Shown in pieces: positions 15,970 through 25,556 of a stretch of DNA of 64,000 nucleotides. Source of the stretch: Paenibacillus hemerocallicola (GTDB lineage Bacteria; Bacillota; Bacilli; Paenibacillales; NBRC-103111); assembly GCF_006265175.1 (NCBI RefSeq), contig NZ_VDCQ01000035.1:29550-93549 (forward strand), written 5' to 3'. Position 1 is the first letter of the stretch, and each line of letters starts with the position of its first letter. Both the position numbers and the translations under genes were made by a program. The notes below the pieces were generated by a model, which did not search any database, was not told the DNA's origin, and saw nothing but the letters and a program-made list of their open reading frames with translations.

Positions 15970-17535
15970 ATGACAAAAAGTGCCAATCCGCCGTTAAACG
16001 ATGAGCAATGGTCGCAGTTGCTGAAGTATGCAGCTGATTCTTTCAATGAAGTCACCCTGAGTCGAGGGTTTCAATATTTCAAACAGCAGTACGTCACCTC
16101 CCTGTACATTACCGAGAATCGTGCGGTTCAAGCGAAGGTAACCGGCTCTGAAGACTACAAGGTTACACTCCTACTGGAACAGCTCAGATCCAGCTCTTGC
16201 ACCTGCCCCGTCCACACCTACTGCAAGCATCAGGCTGCGGTTATGATGGAGCTGGCCAACCGACTCGGATACCCGGCTACCCAGATCGTGAATGCCAAGC
16301 AACACCTTTTGCGGGCCGCAGCGATCCCGTCTGCCGAGTCACTGCTCAAGGAATTGCCCCACATGAATGTATACGGCTGGCATGAATTCATGAACCAAGC
16401 TACATCTCTTGTGAGACCCGGTTATGATCAGGGGATGTACATAGAGGCACTGCGGTATCAGTTGTCTAATCACATGAAGGGTCCCACTCCGTTCACGGCA
16501 ATGGACTTGATCTACTTCGAGCTGCATCAACACTTGTTCATTCTGCGGAAGGTATCCGAGCTGAGCGCTCAGGGCAGCTCAGCCCACATTATTTCTCATG
16601 CGACGTACCGGCTGTACGATGAAGTGCATGCCCTCCTGCACCAGAAAGCAACCCTGTTCAACTTCACGCTCTCAGCAGAACGTCTGAAGCAAACGTTAAG
16701 CTACCTCCGGCAGCAGATAGCGGAAGAGAAAGGCCATAAGTACCTGGAATACGGCCTGTATACGGCGATGTGGAACTACTGGATCGCGCCCCAGCCTGAG
16801 GCCGACTACTGGGTGTCTCAAGAGTTGAACGCCATGGAGCAGCAGACTGCCGATATTGGCTCCTCTTCTCTAGCAGCGGCAAAAGCTTTCCTATATCTGC
16901 ATCAAGCCAAAAGCAGTGAAGCATGGGCGGCGCTAGAAGCAAGCGGTACGTTAGCCAAAGCACCGGCGAGTCTATTTCTCCCTTTTCTGAAACTCCTGTC
17001 AAGTTCTGGCGAGTGGGGAGCGTTGGTCGATTGGTTAAAGCGAACGGCCTCGCACTTCTATGGTCCCATGACCAAGGAACGCGTAGCCTATATGGGGTAT
17101 TGGAAAGAAGCGGTTGAGCATGTTCCTGAAGCCGAGGAGCTGCTATGGAACGTACTGGAAGGGATGTTGCCCCATTCGACCCCGGTTATCGAGGATATGC
17201 TGTACGAGCGGCAAAACTGGAAGGCATGGGTCGAGATGCAGATCCTCCTGGAACGTGATCCCTTCTATCATCGGGTAAGTGTATTGCAGCCCATCGAGAA
17301 GGAGGCGCCAGAGCTTCTTCTTCCTTACTACCATCAAGCCATCGAGCACTATGTCTCCCTCAAAAACCGGCAGGATTACAAGGCAGCGGTCAAGCTGCTT
17401 AAACGTCTGGTCAAAGTGTACAAGAAGATGAAGCAGAACGAGCGTTGGGACAGCTTTTTCTCTCGATTCATGGAACGAAACAGCCGGCTGCGGGCACTGC
17501 ATGAGGAATTAAAGAAAGGAAAGCTGTTGGAATGA
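15970..17535 (+). CDS. SWIM zinc-finger protein, partner of the SNF2 helicase (YwqB-like)
   Basis: A 521-residue protein with a SWIM-type zinc finger near residues 75-90 (SSCTCPVHTYCKHQAAVMM, the CxC...CxH pattern). The rest is mostly helical and lacks other recognised domains. The start ATG 15970 has AAGGAGC 9 bases upstream. The stop overlaps the helicase start in an ATGA, so the two are translationally coupled. The same pair, SWIM protein followed by SNF2 ATPase, occurs in Bacillus as ywqB-ywqA. The function is not established; SWIM domains bind DNA or protein, and the coupling suggests an accessory subunit for the helicase. Confidence 0.88.
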   Translation: MTKSANPPLNDEQWSQLLKYAADSFNEVTLSRGFQYFKQQYVTSLYITENRAVQAKVTGSEDYKVTLLLEQLRSSSCTCPVHTYCKHQAAVMMELANRLGYPATQIVNAKQHLLRAAAIPSAESLLKELPHMNVYGWHEFMNQATSLVRPGYDQGMYIEALRYQLSNHMKGPTPFTAMDLIYFELHQHLFILRKVSELSAQGSSAHIISHATYRLYDEVHALLHQKATLFNFTLSAERLKQTLSYLRQQIAEEKGHKYLEYGLYTAMWNYWIAPQPEADYWVSQELNAMEQQTADIGSSSLAAAKAFLYLHQAKSSEAWAALEASGTLAKAPASLFLPFLKLLSSSGEWGALVDWLKRTASHFYGPMTKERVAYMGYWKEAVEHVPEAEELLWNVLEGMLPHSTPVIEDMLYERQNWKAWVEMQILLERDPFYHRVSVLQPIEKEAPELLLPYYHQAIEHYVSLKNRQDYKAAVKLLKRLVKVYKKMKQNERWDSFFSRFMERNSRLRALHEELKKGKLLE

Positions 17536-20471
17536 GTGCGAAACTATGCGATATGTCTATACATGCAATACTGACGGATGACGGAGATGCCTTGCTATGG
17601 GGGCTGAAGGATGGACGCACGGTAAGCGGAGATACGTTCCGCAAATTAATGTTCGCCTGGCACGAGCCCTCCTGCTACGGAACAACACTGGAGCTGCAGC
17701 AGGCCGGGGAGCTTGTCGTGACGGTCCTCCCTTCGGAGATGGTGCTCCCCTTCTTCGCCGAGCCGAATCTCATGGACATTCTCCGCTGGGAAGGCGGGGA
17801 CGAAGGGACCAAGGGATTATTCGAGGCTGCACCGCTTCTATACCGAGAAGCTCAAGCGGGCCGCTATATGCCTAGCTACAGCGCTTATCGGAATGGGAAG
17901 CTGCAATGGACTTGGGAGGCGGATTCCGACGAGCTGGAACAGCTCAATTGGGAGGCGCTAAATAGTTTGGACTCTTCCGGCGACAAACTGTCCGGATTGC
18001 GCTCCGCCTTCTCGGCCGCCGTATCGATGAAGCACTATGCGGAAGAAGCTGCCGTGTCCGATCTACGGCGGGAGTATCCCGCCTTGTTCCAACGACCGCA
18101 GCCGGCAGACTCGACTATGGTGCTGACGGAGGAGGAGTGGCTCGTATCGCTCGGTTGGAAGCCGGACCTGTCTCCCTTCCGCCCCACTCTGCAACTGCTC
18201 GAGCCGGAAGAAGAGCAAGACGAATGGCGCCTGCGTCTGGTGCTGCAGGACAAGAGCGAAGGATCGACACTTGTGCCGATCCGCCTCGCTACAGACGGAC
18301 AAGCTTCCGGCGTATGGACGCCCGACTGGAGCCCTTTCATCCGAGAGCGTTCTCCCGGATGGGCAGCCAGGCTCCTCGCGACGCTTCCGAACGCGAACAG
18401 CCGCGGCGAGCTGTTCGCTGCGCCGTTAAGCGACGAGGCTGCTTGGCACTTCCTGACCACGGACAGCCGCCAATTGCTCAGTGACGGCTGGAATGTCATG
18501 CTGCCCGGCTGGTGGGAAGCCGCCTCGAAGCGGAAGCCCCGTCTACGCGCACAGGTTACACCCGATGTAGGCGGCAGAGGCCAGTCGTTGTTCGGGCTGA
18601 ACGCCTTGGTCGACTTCGACTGGCGCATTGCGATCGGCGATGCGGATCTGAACGAAGCTGAATTCGCAGAGCTGCTGAGCCACAAGGAGCGATTGATCCG
18701 CTTCCGCGGCGAATGGGTCATCTTGGACCCTGCTCTGCTGGAGAAAATCCGGAGGCTCATGGCAAGCGTGAATCCGGAAGAAGGCTTGTCCCTGCAGGAC
18801 ATTCTCCAACTCCACTTGTTAAGTGAATCGGAGCAAGAGGGAACAGGCAGGAACGGGCGGTCATCCCGAGAAGATGCGGGCGATCCCGAAGACGAGGAAG
18901 AACAGCTTCGACTGGAGGTGGAGTTGAATACTCACCTCTTGGCACTGCTCCGTCAGCTTGGGCAGCCTTCGGAATTAGCTCCGCTACCTGTACCTGACGG
19001 ACTGCGCGCTGAGCTGCGAGGCTACCAGCGTGAAGGGTTCACCTGGCTCAGCCATCTGAGAACGTTCGGGCTGGGCGCCTGTCTAGCCGATGATATGGGA
19101 CTCGGGAAAACGGTTCAATTCATCACCTATTTGCTCCAGCACCGAGCAGAGTTCGAATTCCCCGCCCTACTCATCTGTCCAACTTCGGTGTTGGGCAACT
19201 GGCAGAAGGAGCTTGCCCGATTCGCCCCTGAGCTGAGGGTTAAGCTTCATTATGGGAAGGGACGGCTCCCTCGCGAGGAGATTGCTGAGGCTGTGAAGGA
19301 TACAGACGTCGTCATCACCTCCTATACAACGGCGCTGTTGGATCAGGAATTGCTGCAGGAGATCGTATGGAGCTCCCTATGTCTCGACGAAGCCCAGAAC
19401 ATCAAGAACGCGCAGAACAAGCAATCGGTCGCCATCCGCTCCCTACAAGCAAGGCACCGCATTGCAATGACCGGAACGCCGATAGAGAACCGGTTGTCGG
19501 AGCTGTGGTCGATTTACGACTTCCTCAACCCGGGTTACCTGGGGAACCAGCGCGGGTTCCAGCATCGGTTCGCCAATCCCATCGAGAAGCATCAGGATGC
19601 GGAGCGAACGGCCCAGCTCCAGAAGCTCGTCAAGCCATTCATGCTGCGGCGCAAGAAGAACGATCCCGCGATCCAGCTCGATTTGCCGGACAAGCAGGAG
19701 ATGAAAGTATATATCAACCTGACCGCCGAGCAGGGAGCGCTTTACGAGCAGTCGGTCAAGCATCTGATGGAGCGGATGAACAATCTGGAAGGTATCGAGC
19801 GCAAGGGAGCCATTCTCGCCGCCTTGACCCAGCTCAAGCAGCTGTGCGACCATCCCGTGTTGCTGACGAAGGAAGCTGTGCCGCCCGAGGAAATCTTGCA
19901 GCTCGAAGAGCACCGGGATGTGTTCATCACCCGATCTGCGAAGCTGGAACGACTCGTTGCTATGGTCGACGAGCTGCGGGACGAGGGCGATTCCTGCCTG
20001 ATCTTCACCCAGTATGTAGGCATGGGCCGCATGTTGGCCGACGTGCTGCGGGTGCATCGGGGCGAGTCCGTGCTGTACCTGAATGGCAGCACGCCCAAAG
20101 CGGAACGCGATAAGATGATCGACTCGTTCCAGGCGGGAGACGGTTCGGGACCCGGCATCTTCGTCCTGTCGCTGAAGGCCGGCGGAGTCGGTCTCAACCT
20201 GACGGCGGCCAATCACGTATTCCACTTCGACCGCTGGTGGAACCCGGCTGTCGAGAACCAAGCGACCGACCGCGCCTATCGGATGGGACAGAAGCGCAAT
20301 GTGCAGGTGCACAAGTTCATTTCCCTCGGCACGTTGGAGGAGAAGATCGACGAGATGCTGGAGAGCAAGATGAGCTTGAGCGAAAATGTCATCTCCACCT
20401 CCGAAGGCTGGATTACCGAGCTCTCGAACGACGAGCTTCGCGACCTGTTCACGCTGCGGCAATCGTGGTAA
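17532..20471 (+). CDS. SNF2-family DEAD/DEAH-box ATPase/helicase (YwqA-like)
   Basis: A 979-residue Swi2/Snf2 ATPase. After a long bacterial N-terminal extension, the first RecA-like lobe shows RGYQREGFTWLSHL, Walker A ADDMGLGKTVQ near residue 519 and the DEAQ box SLCLDEAQNIKN near 618. The second lobe shows MTGTPIENRLSELWSIYDFL, LSLKAGGVGLNLTAANHVF and the motif VI stretch QATDRAYRMGQKRNVQVHKF near 910. These enzymes translocate on double-stranded DNA and remodel protein-DNA complexes; in bacteria they are linked to RNA-polymerase recycling, repair or defence, but no role can be assigned here. It overlaps the upstream SWIM gene by 4 bases. Confidence 0.93.
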   Translation: MSAKLCDMSIHAILTDDGDALLWGLKDGRTVSGDTFRKLMFAWHEPSCYGTTLELQQAGELVVTVLPSEMVLPFFAEPNLMDILRWEGGDEGTKGLFEAAPLLYREAQAGRYMPSYSAYRNGKLQWTWEADSDELEQLNWEALNSLDSSGDKLSGLRSAFSAAVSMKHYAEEAAVSDLRREYPALFQRPQPADSTMVLTEEEWLVSLGWKPDLSPFRPTLQLLEPEEEQDEWRLRLVLQDKSEGSTLVPIRLATDGQASGVWTPDWSPFIRERSPGWAARLLATLPNANSRGELFAAPLSDEAAWHFLTTDSRQLLSDGWNVMLPGWWEAASKRKPRLRAQVTPDVGGRGQSLFGLNALVDFDWRIAIGDADLNEAEFAELLSHKERLIRFRGEWVILDPALLEKIRRLMASVNPEEGLSLQDILQLHLLSESEQEGTGRNGRSSREDAGDPEDEEEQLRLEVELNTHLLALLRQLGQPSELAPLPVPDGLRAELRGYQREGFTWLSHLRTFGLGACLADDMGLGKTVQFITYLLQHRAEFEFPALLICPTSVLGNWQKELARFAPELRVKLHYGKGRLPREEIAEAVKDTDVVITSYTTALLDQELLQEIVWSSLCLDEAQNIKNAQNKQSVAIRSLQARHRIAMTGTPIENRLSELWSIYDFLNPGYLGNQRGFQHRFANPIEKHQDAERTAQLQKLVKPFMLRRKKNDPAIQLDLPDKQEMKVYINLTAEQGALYEQSVKHLMERMNNLEGIERKGAILAALTQLKQLCDHPVLLTKEAVPPEEILQLEEHRDVFITRSAKLERLVAMVDELRDEGDSCLIFTQYVGMGRMLADVLRVHRGESVLYLNGSTPKAERDKMIDSFQAGDGSGPGIFVLSLKAGGVGLNLTAANHVFHFDRWWNPAVENQATDRAYRMGQKRNVQVHKFISLGTLEEKIDEMLESKMSLSENVISTSEGWITELSNDELRDLFTLRQSW

Positions 20472-20488
20472 TACGGATACATGAACAA

Positions 20489-20520
20489 CCTGACCGGGAG
20501 TCCTTAGATCCCCGGTCAGG
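20489..20520 (+). terminator. Hairpin after the SNF2 gene (weak terminator candidate)
   Basis: CCTGACCGGG (20489-20498) pairs with CCCGGTCAGG (20511-20520) across a 12-base loop, 18 bases after the stop. There is no T-run, so termination is uncertain. The remaining sequence up to 20694 holds no gene I can support. Confidence 0.5.
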
Positions 20521-20694
20521 CTGTTGGTGGTTACGTTCGGCCAGACTTATACGGGTCAGTCTGCATTCGGTGCGGATCAGCAATTCTTCCCTTCCATTAT
20601 GAACTCGGCAGATCATTATTATCGCGCTTATCGCTGAGTTGTATTAATCGCTTATGAATGAACTATCACACTCACAGTGTAGCGAGGAACGATT

Positions 20695-21363
20695 ATGTAT
20701 AAGATTATGGTGATTGAAGATAGTGTTGAGCTTCGGAATGAAATGATCGTTCTGTTAAGAAGAAATGGCTATGACGGTTACGCCCCCGAGCAATTCGATA
20801 CGATCATTTCCGATATACGGGTGACGAATCCCCATCTCATTCTGCTCGATATCAACTTGCCTGGGCAGGACGGGTTCCAGCTTTGTACAGAGATTCGCAC
20901 CTTCTCGCAGGTGCCGATTATGTTCGTTACCAGTCGCAATACCGACATGGATGAGCTGATGTGCATGACGCTCGGCGGTGATGATTATATAAGCAAGCCT
21001 TATAATACATCGATCTTAGTTGCCCGCATATCCGCGCTACTTAAGAGAACGTATGGCAACAGCAGCAGCCAGGATCAATTGACTCACGGTGCAGTGACAC
21101 TTCATTTAGCGACCAGCAGGCTGGAAGCCAATAATCATTTCGTCGAGTTGACCAAGAATGAATTGAAGATTATGCATTATCTCTTTATGCACAAGAAACG
21201 AATCGTATCTCGGCTCGACTTGGTAGAATACCTATGGGATAACGAAATGTTTGTCGATGACAATTCATTAAGCGTCAACATCAACCGAATACGAAACAAG
21301 CTGCAAGCCCTTGGTCTCGAGGAGTATATCATGACAAAGCGCGGACAAGGATATAGAATATGA
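20695..21363 (+). CDS. Response regulator of a Bce-type two-component system
   Basis: A 222-residue OmpR-family regulator: receiver domain with the phosphoacceptor Asp52 (LILLDINLPGQDGFQ) and acidic pocket IEDS at residues 8-10, then a winged-helix DNA-binding domain (about 130-222, ending TKRGQGYRI). ATG 20695 follows AGCGAGGAACG. The stop overlaps the kinase start by 4 bases. The downstream genes have the exact BceRS-BceAB order, so it probably activates the transporter genes in response to a cell-wall-active peptide antibiotic. Confidence 0.93.
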   Translation: MYKIMVIEDSVELRNEMIVLLRRNGYDGYAPEQFDTIISDIRVTNPHLILLDINLPGQDGFQLCTEIRTFSQVPIMFVTSRNTDMDELMCMTLGGDDYISKPYNTSILVARISALLKRTYGNSSSQDQLTHGAVTLHLATSRLEANNHFVELTKNELKIMHYLFMHKKRIVSRLDLVEYLWDNEMFVDDNSLSVNINRIRNKLQALGLEEYIMTKRGQGYRI

Positions 21364-22382
21364 CTTTATTCACATATATGAAGGACAGGCTGCTCCTCAT
21401 TGTGCTGCATGTCGTTTGCATGGTTCTGCTGGCTGCTTTTTTGAGGCTGGTTGGCAATGATGCCACTGTTATCCTACTCATTATCTTCATCTGGACACTT
21501 ATAATAGCTGCATATTTTACCGTTCATTTTGTAGTCCGACAAAGCTTTTTCGATCGTTTAAGCGAGCTGTCGAATTCCCTTGAGCAACGGTATTTGATCG
21601 CAGAAGTGATGGATCGGCCCGTTCGGATGGAGGATGTGGAATACTATCGCCTGATCAAGGCCGCGGGCAAGTCCATGACCGAGCATGTTACCGAGGTTCG
21701 CGGTGAACGCAAGGAATATAAGGAGTACATCGAGCAGTGGGTGCATGAGATCAAGACGCCCATTGCCGCTATCCAATTAATGTGCGACAACCATAAGTCT
21801 GATGTTACCCGCAAGATTCTGATGGAGCTCGAGAAGACGGATCAATATGTCGAACAAGCTCTATACTATGCACGCTGCGAGCAGGTTGAGAAGGATTACT
21901 TGATCAAGGAGATGTCCTTATCCGAGTGTGTCCATTCCGCTATCCTGAAGAACAAGCAGCTGCTCATCCAGAATGGGATTCAGATTCAGACCGAACAACT
22001 GGATCGCACCGTCTATTCCGACAGTAAATGGATTGAATTTATCGTCAACCAACTGCTCCTCAATGCGGTCAAGTACCGCAAGCAGAGACAGGAAGCCTCT
22101 ACGATCGCCATCTATGCAGAAGCTGTGAGAAACGGGGTCGGACTCGTAATTCGGGATGATGGAATCGGAATTGTGGAGAGTGAATTACCGCGTCTGTTTG
22201 AGCTCGGATTTACCGGGTCTAATGGCAGGCACAATCAGAAATCGACCGGAATCGGCCTCTATCTGTGCAAGCGGCTATGCGACAAGCTCGGGCTCGAGAT
22301 CGCGATCAGCTCGATACGAAATGAATATACAGCGGTGACGATCTTCTTTCCGATCGGTACCTTGTACAAGGTGCAAGGATAA
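21360..22382 (+). CDS. Intramembrane-sensing histidine kinase (BceS-like)
   Basis: A 340-residue kinase with two N-terminal membrane helices (about 13-32 and 37-58) and almost no extracellular loop, the hallmark of BceS-type kinases that take their signal from the partner transporter. The dimerisation motif QWVHEIKTPIAAIQL places the phosphorylated His at 129. ATP-binding boxes include VNQLLLNAVKYRKQ, IRDDGIGIVESELPRLFELG and STGIGLYLCKRLC. It is translationally coupled to the regulator upstream. Confidence 0.92.
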   Translation: MTLFTYMKDRLLLIVLHVVCMVLLAAFLRLVGNDATVILLIIFIWTLIIAAYFTVHFVVRQSFFDRLSELSNSLEQRYLIAEVMDRPVRMEDVEYYRLIKAAGKSMTEHVTEVRGERKEYKEYIEQWVHEIKTPIAAIQLMCDNHKSDVTRKILMELEKTDQYVEQALYYARCEQVEKDYLIKEMSLSECVHSAILKNKQLLIQNGIQIQTEQLDRTVYSDSKWIEFIVNQLLLNAVKYRKQRQEASTIAIYAEAVRNGVGLVIRDDGIGIVESELPRLFELGFTGSNGRHNQKSTGIGLYLCKRLCDKLGLEIAISSIRNEYTAVTIFFPIGTLYKVQG

Positions 22383-22495
22383 TCTCCTTGCTTCTATTTC
22401 TTTATACGCTATCTAACAATAATGAAAGAATATATTAAGGCAAATGGATACAGAAGCGGTGTGAATCGTTGGATAATGATAACGAGGTGATTCAC

Positions 22496-23263
22496 ATGAC
22501 AACATTATTAAACATCGTCAACATCGAGAAATATTACGGCAACAAGAAGCAAGTGACCAAAGCGATTGATACTATCAGCTTTCAAGTCGCAGCAGGAGAG
22601 TTCATCGGCGTGATGGGCGCGTCAGGCTCAGGCAAGACGACTCTGCTCAATGCGATCGCAACGATTGATCAGGTTAGTGCGGGACATATTTACTTGAACA
22701 ACACCGACATCACCGAAATATCAGAGCGGGATATTGCAAAGTTTCGTCGACAGAATCTAGGGTTTATATTTCAAGACTTCAATCTGCTCGATACGCTGAC
22801 CATCCAGGAGAATATTGCACTTGCGTTGACTATTAACCAGGTAGATGCTGACGCAATCGATAAGCAGGTACAAATGGTGGCGCTGCAGCTAGGCATCGGA
22901 GATATTCTGTCCAAGTTTCCATATGAAGTATCGGGCGGGCAGAAGCAGCGCTGTGCATGTGCTAGAGCGATTGTAACGAAGCCGCAGCTCATCTTGGCAG
23001 ACGAGCCAACCGGGGCGCTCGATTCCAAGTCGGCTCAGATGCTGCTTGAGTCCATTTCCGAAATGAATACTAAGCTAGGTGCCACCATTCTGATGGTTAC
23101 GCATGATGCATTTGCAGCGAGCTACTGCAGCCGAATTTTATTTTTGAAAGACGGCACCCTCTTCAACGAATTGATTAAGGGGGAGAAGACGCGCAAGCAA
23201 TTTTTCAATGAGATTCTGGATGTGATGGCTTTGCTCGGAGGTGACTTGTCCGATGTACTATAA
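22496..23263 (+). CDS. Bce-type ABC transporter ATP-binding protein
   Basis: A 255-residue ATPase of the MacB/BceA group: Walker A GASGSGKT at residues 41-48, Q-loop FIFQDFNLLDTL, signature YEVSGGQKQRCACARAIV, Walker B LILADEPTGALDS and H-loop VTHDAFAASY. ATG 22496, behind GAGGTGATT, is preferred to an in-frame start 27 bases earlier that lacks a ribosome site. The gene overlaps the permease gene by 11 bases. With the permease it should sense or release cell-wall-targeting antimicrobial peptides at the membrane. Confidence 0.92.
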   Translation: MTTLLNIVNIEKYYGNKKQVTKAIDTISFQVAAGEFIGVMGASGSGKTTLLNAIATIDQVSAGHIYLNNTDITEISERDIAKFRRQNLGFIFQDFNLLDTLTIQENIALALTINQVDADAIDKQVQMVALQLGIGDILSKFPYEVSGGQKQRCACARAIVTKPQLILADEPTGALDSKSAQMLLESISEMNTKLGATILMVTHDAFAASYCSRILFLKDGTLFNELIKGEKTRKQFFNEILDVMALLGGDLSDVL

Positions 23264-25217
23264 GCTATCCTTGAGGAATATGAGGCGTACCGCATCCGAT
23301 TATGCCATCTACTTTATTATGCTGATGCTGTCTACTGGACTTATGTTTGCCTACAATTCCATCATCTTCTCGGACGAGTTGATGACGCTCGCAGACAATA
23401 TGAGAGCTTTATCGTATTCCTTCGTCATTCTTTCGCTCACCTTGGTCATCGTGTTGGCCTTTATGGTGAATTATGCAACAAGGTTCATCATTAACAAGCG
23501 CAAGCGGGAATTCGGCACCTATCTGTTGCTCGGAATGGAACGGCGAACGGTAGCACGTATGTTTCTGGTTGAGAATATCGGAATCGGTCTCCTATCCTTC
23601 GCAGCTGGAATATTGCTCGGGATGCTGCTCTTTCAAGTGTTTACCGAGATTATTATGCATATCTTCGACCAGGTGTACCACATTCAAGTAGTGTTCTCGC
23701 TCAAGACAGTCCTTCTTACCGCACTATACTTCATCCTGATGTATGTGCTTGCACTGTGGGGCGGCGGCCGCCTGATTGCCAAGCTTAACATTTATGACTT
23801 AATCTATGGCAGCAAATACAATGAGATTTTTAAATACCATCATCCGATGTTGTATACCGTATTGTTCCTATTCTTCGCCAGCCTATGTGCAGGTGGAATC
23901 TATCGGGTTATTACGATGTTCAATTCCACGGTATCGGCCAGTGACGGTATGCTGACCTTGTTCGCTTGTATTGTTGCCGTTATCGTTGGCGTATATGGAA
24001 TCTATGTATGCTTGGCTTCGTTCATCGCCTTGCTTCACAATAGAATGAGACGGTTTCGATACCGCGACACCAACCTGTTCCTTCTGCGGCAGATTATATC
24101 CAAGATTCAGACCAATAGCCGTGTTATGGGCGTACATGCAGTCGTGCTCACCCTATCCTTATGCTTATTGACAATGGGCTTATCCATCGGTCAAGGCTTC
24201 AAAGTGTTGGCTCATTCGGAGGCGCCATTCGATGTGATGGTCAAGATCGAAGATCCGGATGTTTTGAGTTTCGAGGATGTGCTTCAGTTTATCGACGACA
24301 GAGCGCCGATTAAGGATTCCGTCGCATACAAGCTATACGCCAACAATCAAGCTGGCTATGAATCTGCAGCCTTTCTCAAGCTAAGCGATTACAATCGGCT
24401 TCGAGCACAGCTCGGACTCGATCAGAAGCAATTGCCCGAGAACCGATTCCTCATTCACGCAGAATCGCGGCGGATTCGCGAGTCAATGGAGGATAAAGCG
24501 GTGACTTCAGAACTGAAGATTCAAATTGGTTCGACACAGCTGACTAGCGATGTCAAGCTAATGTTTTCCGAGCCGATTGAACAGTATCGGATCAATGCAT
24601 TTGAGGAGTTTACATTTGTTGTACATGATTCATTGGCCGATTCGAGCCTGACACCCGTCAGATCCAACCTGATCGTGACCAATTACAAGCCTGCGCCTGA
24701 GCGTCTCCGGGATGAGCTGAACGATTATATCCGTTCCGATTGGCTGCCTAATCAGCAGGGACTTGATCCGAATATGGAGCGACCACGCATTCAAACCAAG
24801 AGCTGGACATTGTCTAATAGTATGGTTTCGTTCACCACATTATCATTTGGCGCGATGTACATTAGCTTCGTCCTCTTCTTAATTGTAGCGACGGTACTTT
24901 CCATGCATCAACTCACCGATTCGGCTGAGCATCGATTCCGATTCGACATTCTGCGGAAGCTTGGTGTCGGACAGGATGGAATTAATCGCTTGACACTGAA
25001 GCAGCTTACCCTGTACTTCGTCTTCCCGATTATCGTGCCGATTCTGATCACGGTCGTGTTGTCCGCGAGCATGAATCAAGTCTTCTACACGTTCATACCG
25101 AAGCCGAATATCGTCGTTCATAACATGCTGATCGCTTTGGGTTCCTTCCTGGTCCTATATATGTGCTTCTTCTTGGCGACTTATATAGGATTCAAGCGGA
25201 ATATAGCGTCGAGGTAG
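23253..25217 (+). CDS. Bce-type ABC transporter permease
   Basis: A 654-residue FtsX-like permease with ten predicted membrane helices and a large extracellular domain of about 200 residues between helices seven and eight (after VKIEDPDVLSFEDVLQ, up to about WTLSNSMVSFTTLSFG). This is the BceB architecture, in which the loop contacts the peptide antibiotic or its lipid target. ATG 23253 is chosen, with GGAGGTG 9 bases upstream; a GTG four codons earlier is inside that ribosome site. It completes the regulator-kinase-ATPase-permease module. Which peptide it answers to cannot be told. Confidence 0.92.
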   Translation: MYYKLSLRNMRRTASDYAIYFIMLMLSTGLMFAYNSIIFSDELMTLADNMRALSYSFVILSLTLVIVLAFMVNYATRFIINKRKREFGTYLLLGMERRTVARMFLVENIGIGLLSFAAGILLGMLLFQVFTEIIMHIFDQVYHIQVVFSLKTVLLTALYFILMYVLALWGGGRLIAKLNIYDLIYGSKYNEIFKYHHPMLYTVLFLFFASLCAGGIYRVITMFNSTVSASDGMLTLFACIVAVIVGVYGIYVCLASFIALLHNRMRRFRYRDTNLFLLRQIISKIQTNSRVMGVHAVVLTLSLCLLTMGLSIGQGFKVLAHSEAPFDVMVKIEDPDVLSFEDVLQFIDDRAPIKDSVAYKLYANNQAGYESAAFLKLSDYNRLRAQLGLDQKQLPENRFLIHAESRRIRESMEDKAVTSELKIQIGSTQLTSDVKLMFSEPIEQYRINAFEEFTFVVHDSLADSSLTPVRSNLIVTNYKPAPERLRDELNDYIRSDWLPNQQGLDPNMERPRIQTKSWTLSNSMVSFTTLSFGAMYISFVLFLIVATVLSMHQLTDSAEHRFRFDILRKLGVGQDGINRLTLKQLTLYFVFPIIVPILITVVLSASMNQVFYTFIPKPNIVVHNMLIALGSFLVLYMCFFLATYIGFKRNIASR

Positions 25218-25464
25218 ACTAGCCTGCAGATTTGCTTCTTCACGCGCACGCGACTTTTTCGCAGAGCTTCAGCCGCCGGATTTCGCCGACGTCCGCCTGC
25301 TAGCTACGGGCGGCTTGGTCCCTAGCCGATTCCTTTAACAGCCGTTGCGGTGTCCTGAACCTGCACTCCCCGGTAACCAGTGTCCGAGGCAGCCGCCATC
25401 TGCAACCGACCACAGTGACAGGTCTTCCCTTCGGAAATTTCCTCTTCGTCGGGAATGTCATCGT

Positions 25465-25509
25465 AAAAGCGCCAGTTGAACTGAAAATCAGTTCGAAACT
25501 GACGCTTTT
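25465..25509. terminator. Bidirectional terminator between convergent permease and amidohydrolase genes
   Basis: An imperfect but long hairpin (arms AAAAGCGCCAGTTGAACTGA and TCAGTTCGAAACTGACGC) ends in TTTT on both strands. It separates the plus-strand bce genes from the minus-strand amidohydrolase gene. The rest of the 25218-25556 gap shows no gene I can support. Confidence 0.8.
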
Positions 25510-25556
25510 CGAGCTGTCAACTCCGGAGAGCGACTCAACACATTGACATGCTTCTT

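Noticed and set aside
20489..20520. Hairpin considered as a transposon end
   Set aside because: No transposase, partner repeat or target duplication; better explained as an intergenic hairpin after the SNF2 gene.
25218..25464. Minus-strand frame with a CHCG motif and acidic stretch
   Set aside because: A short run reads like coding sequence, but there is no start with a ribosome site and no family match I can defend.
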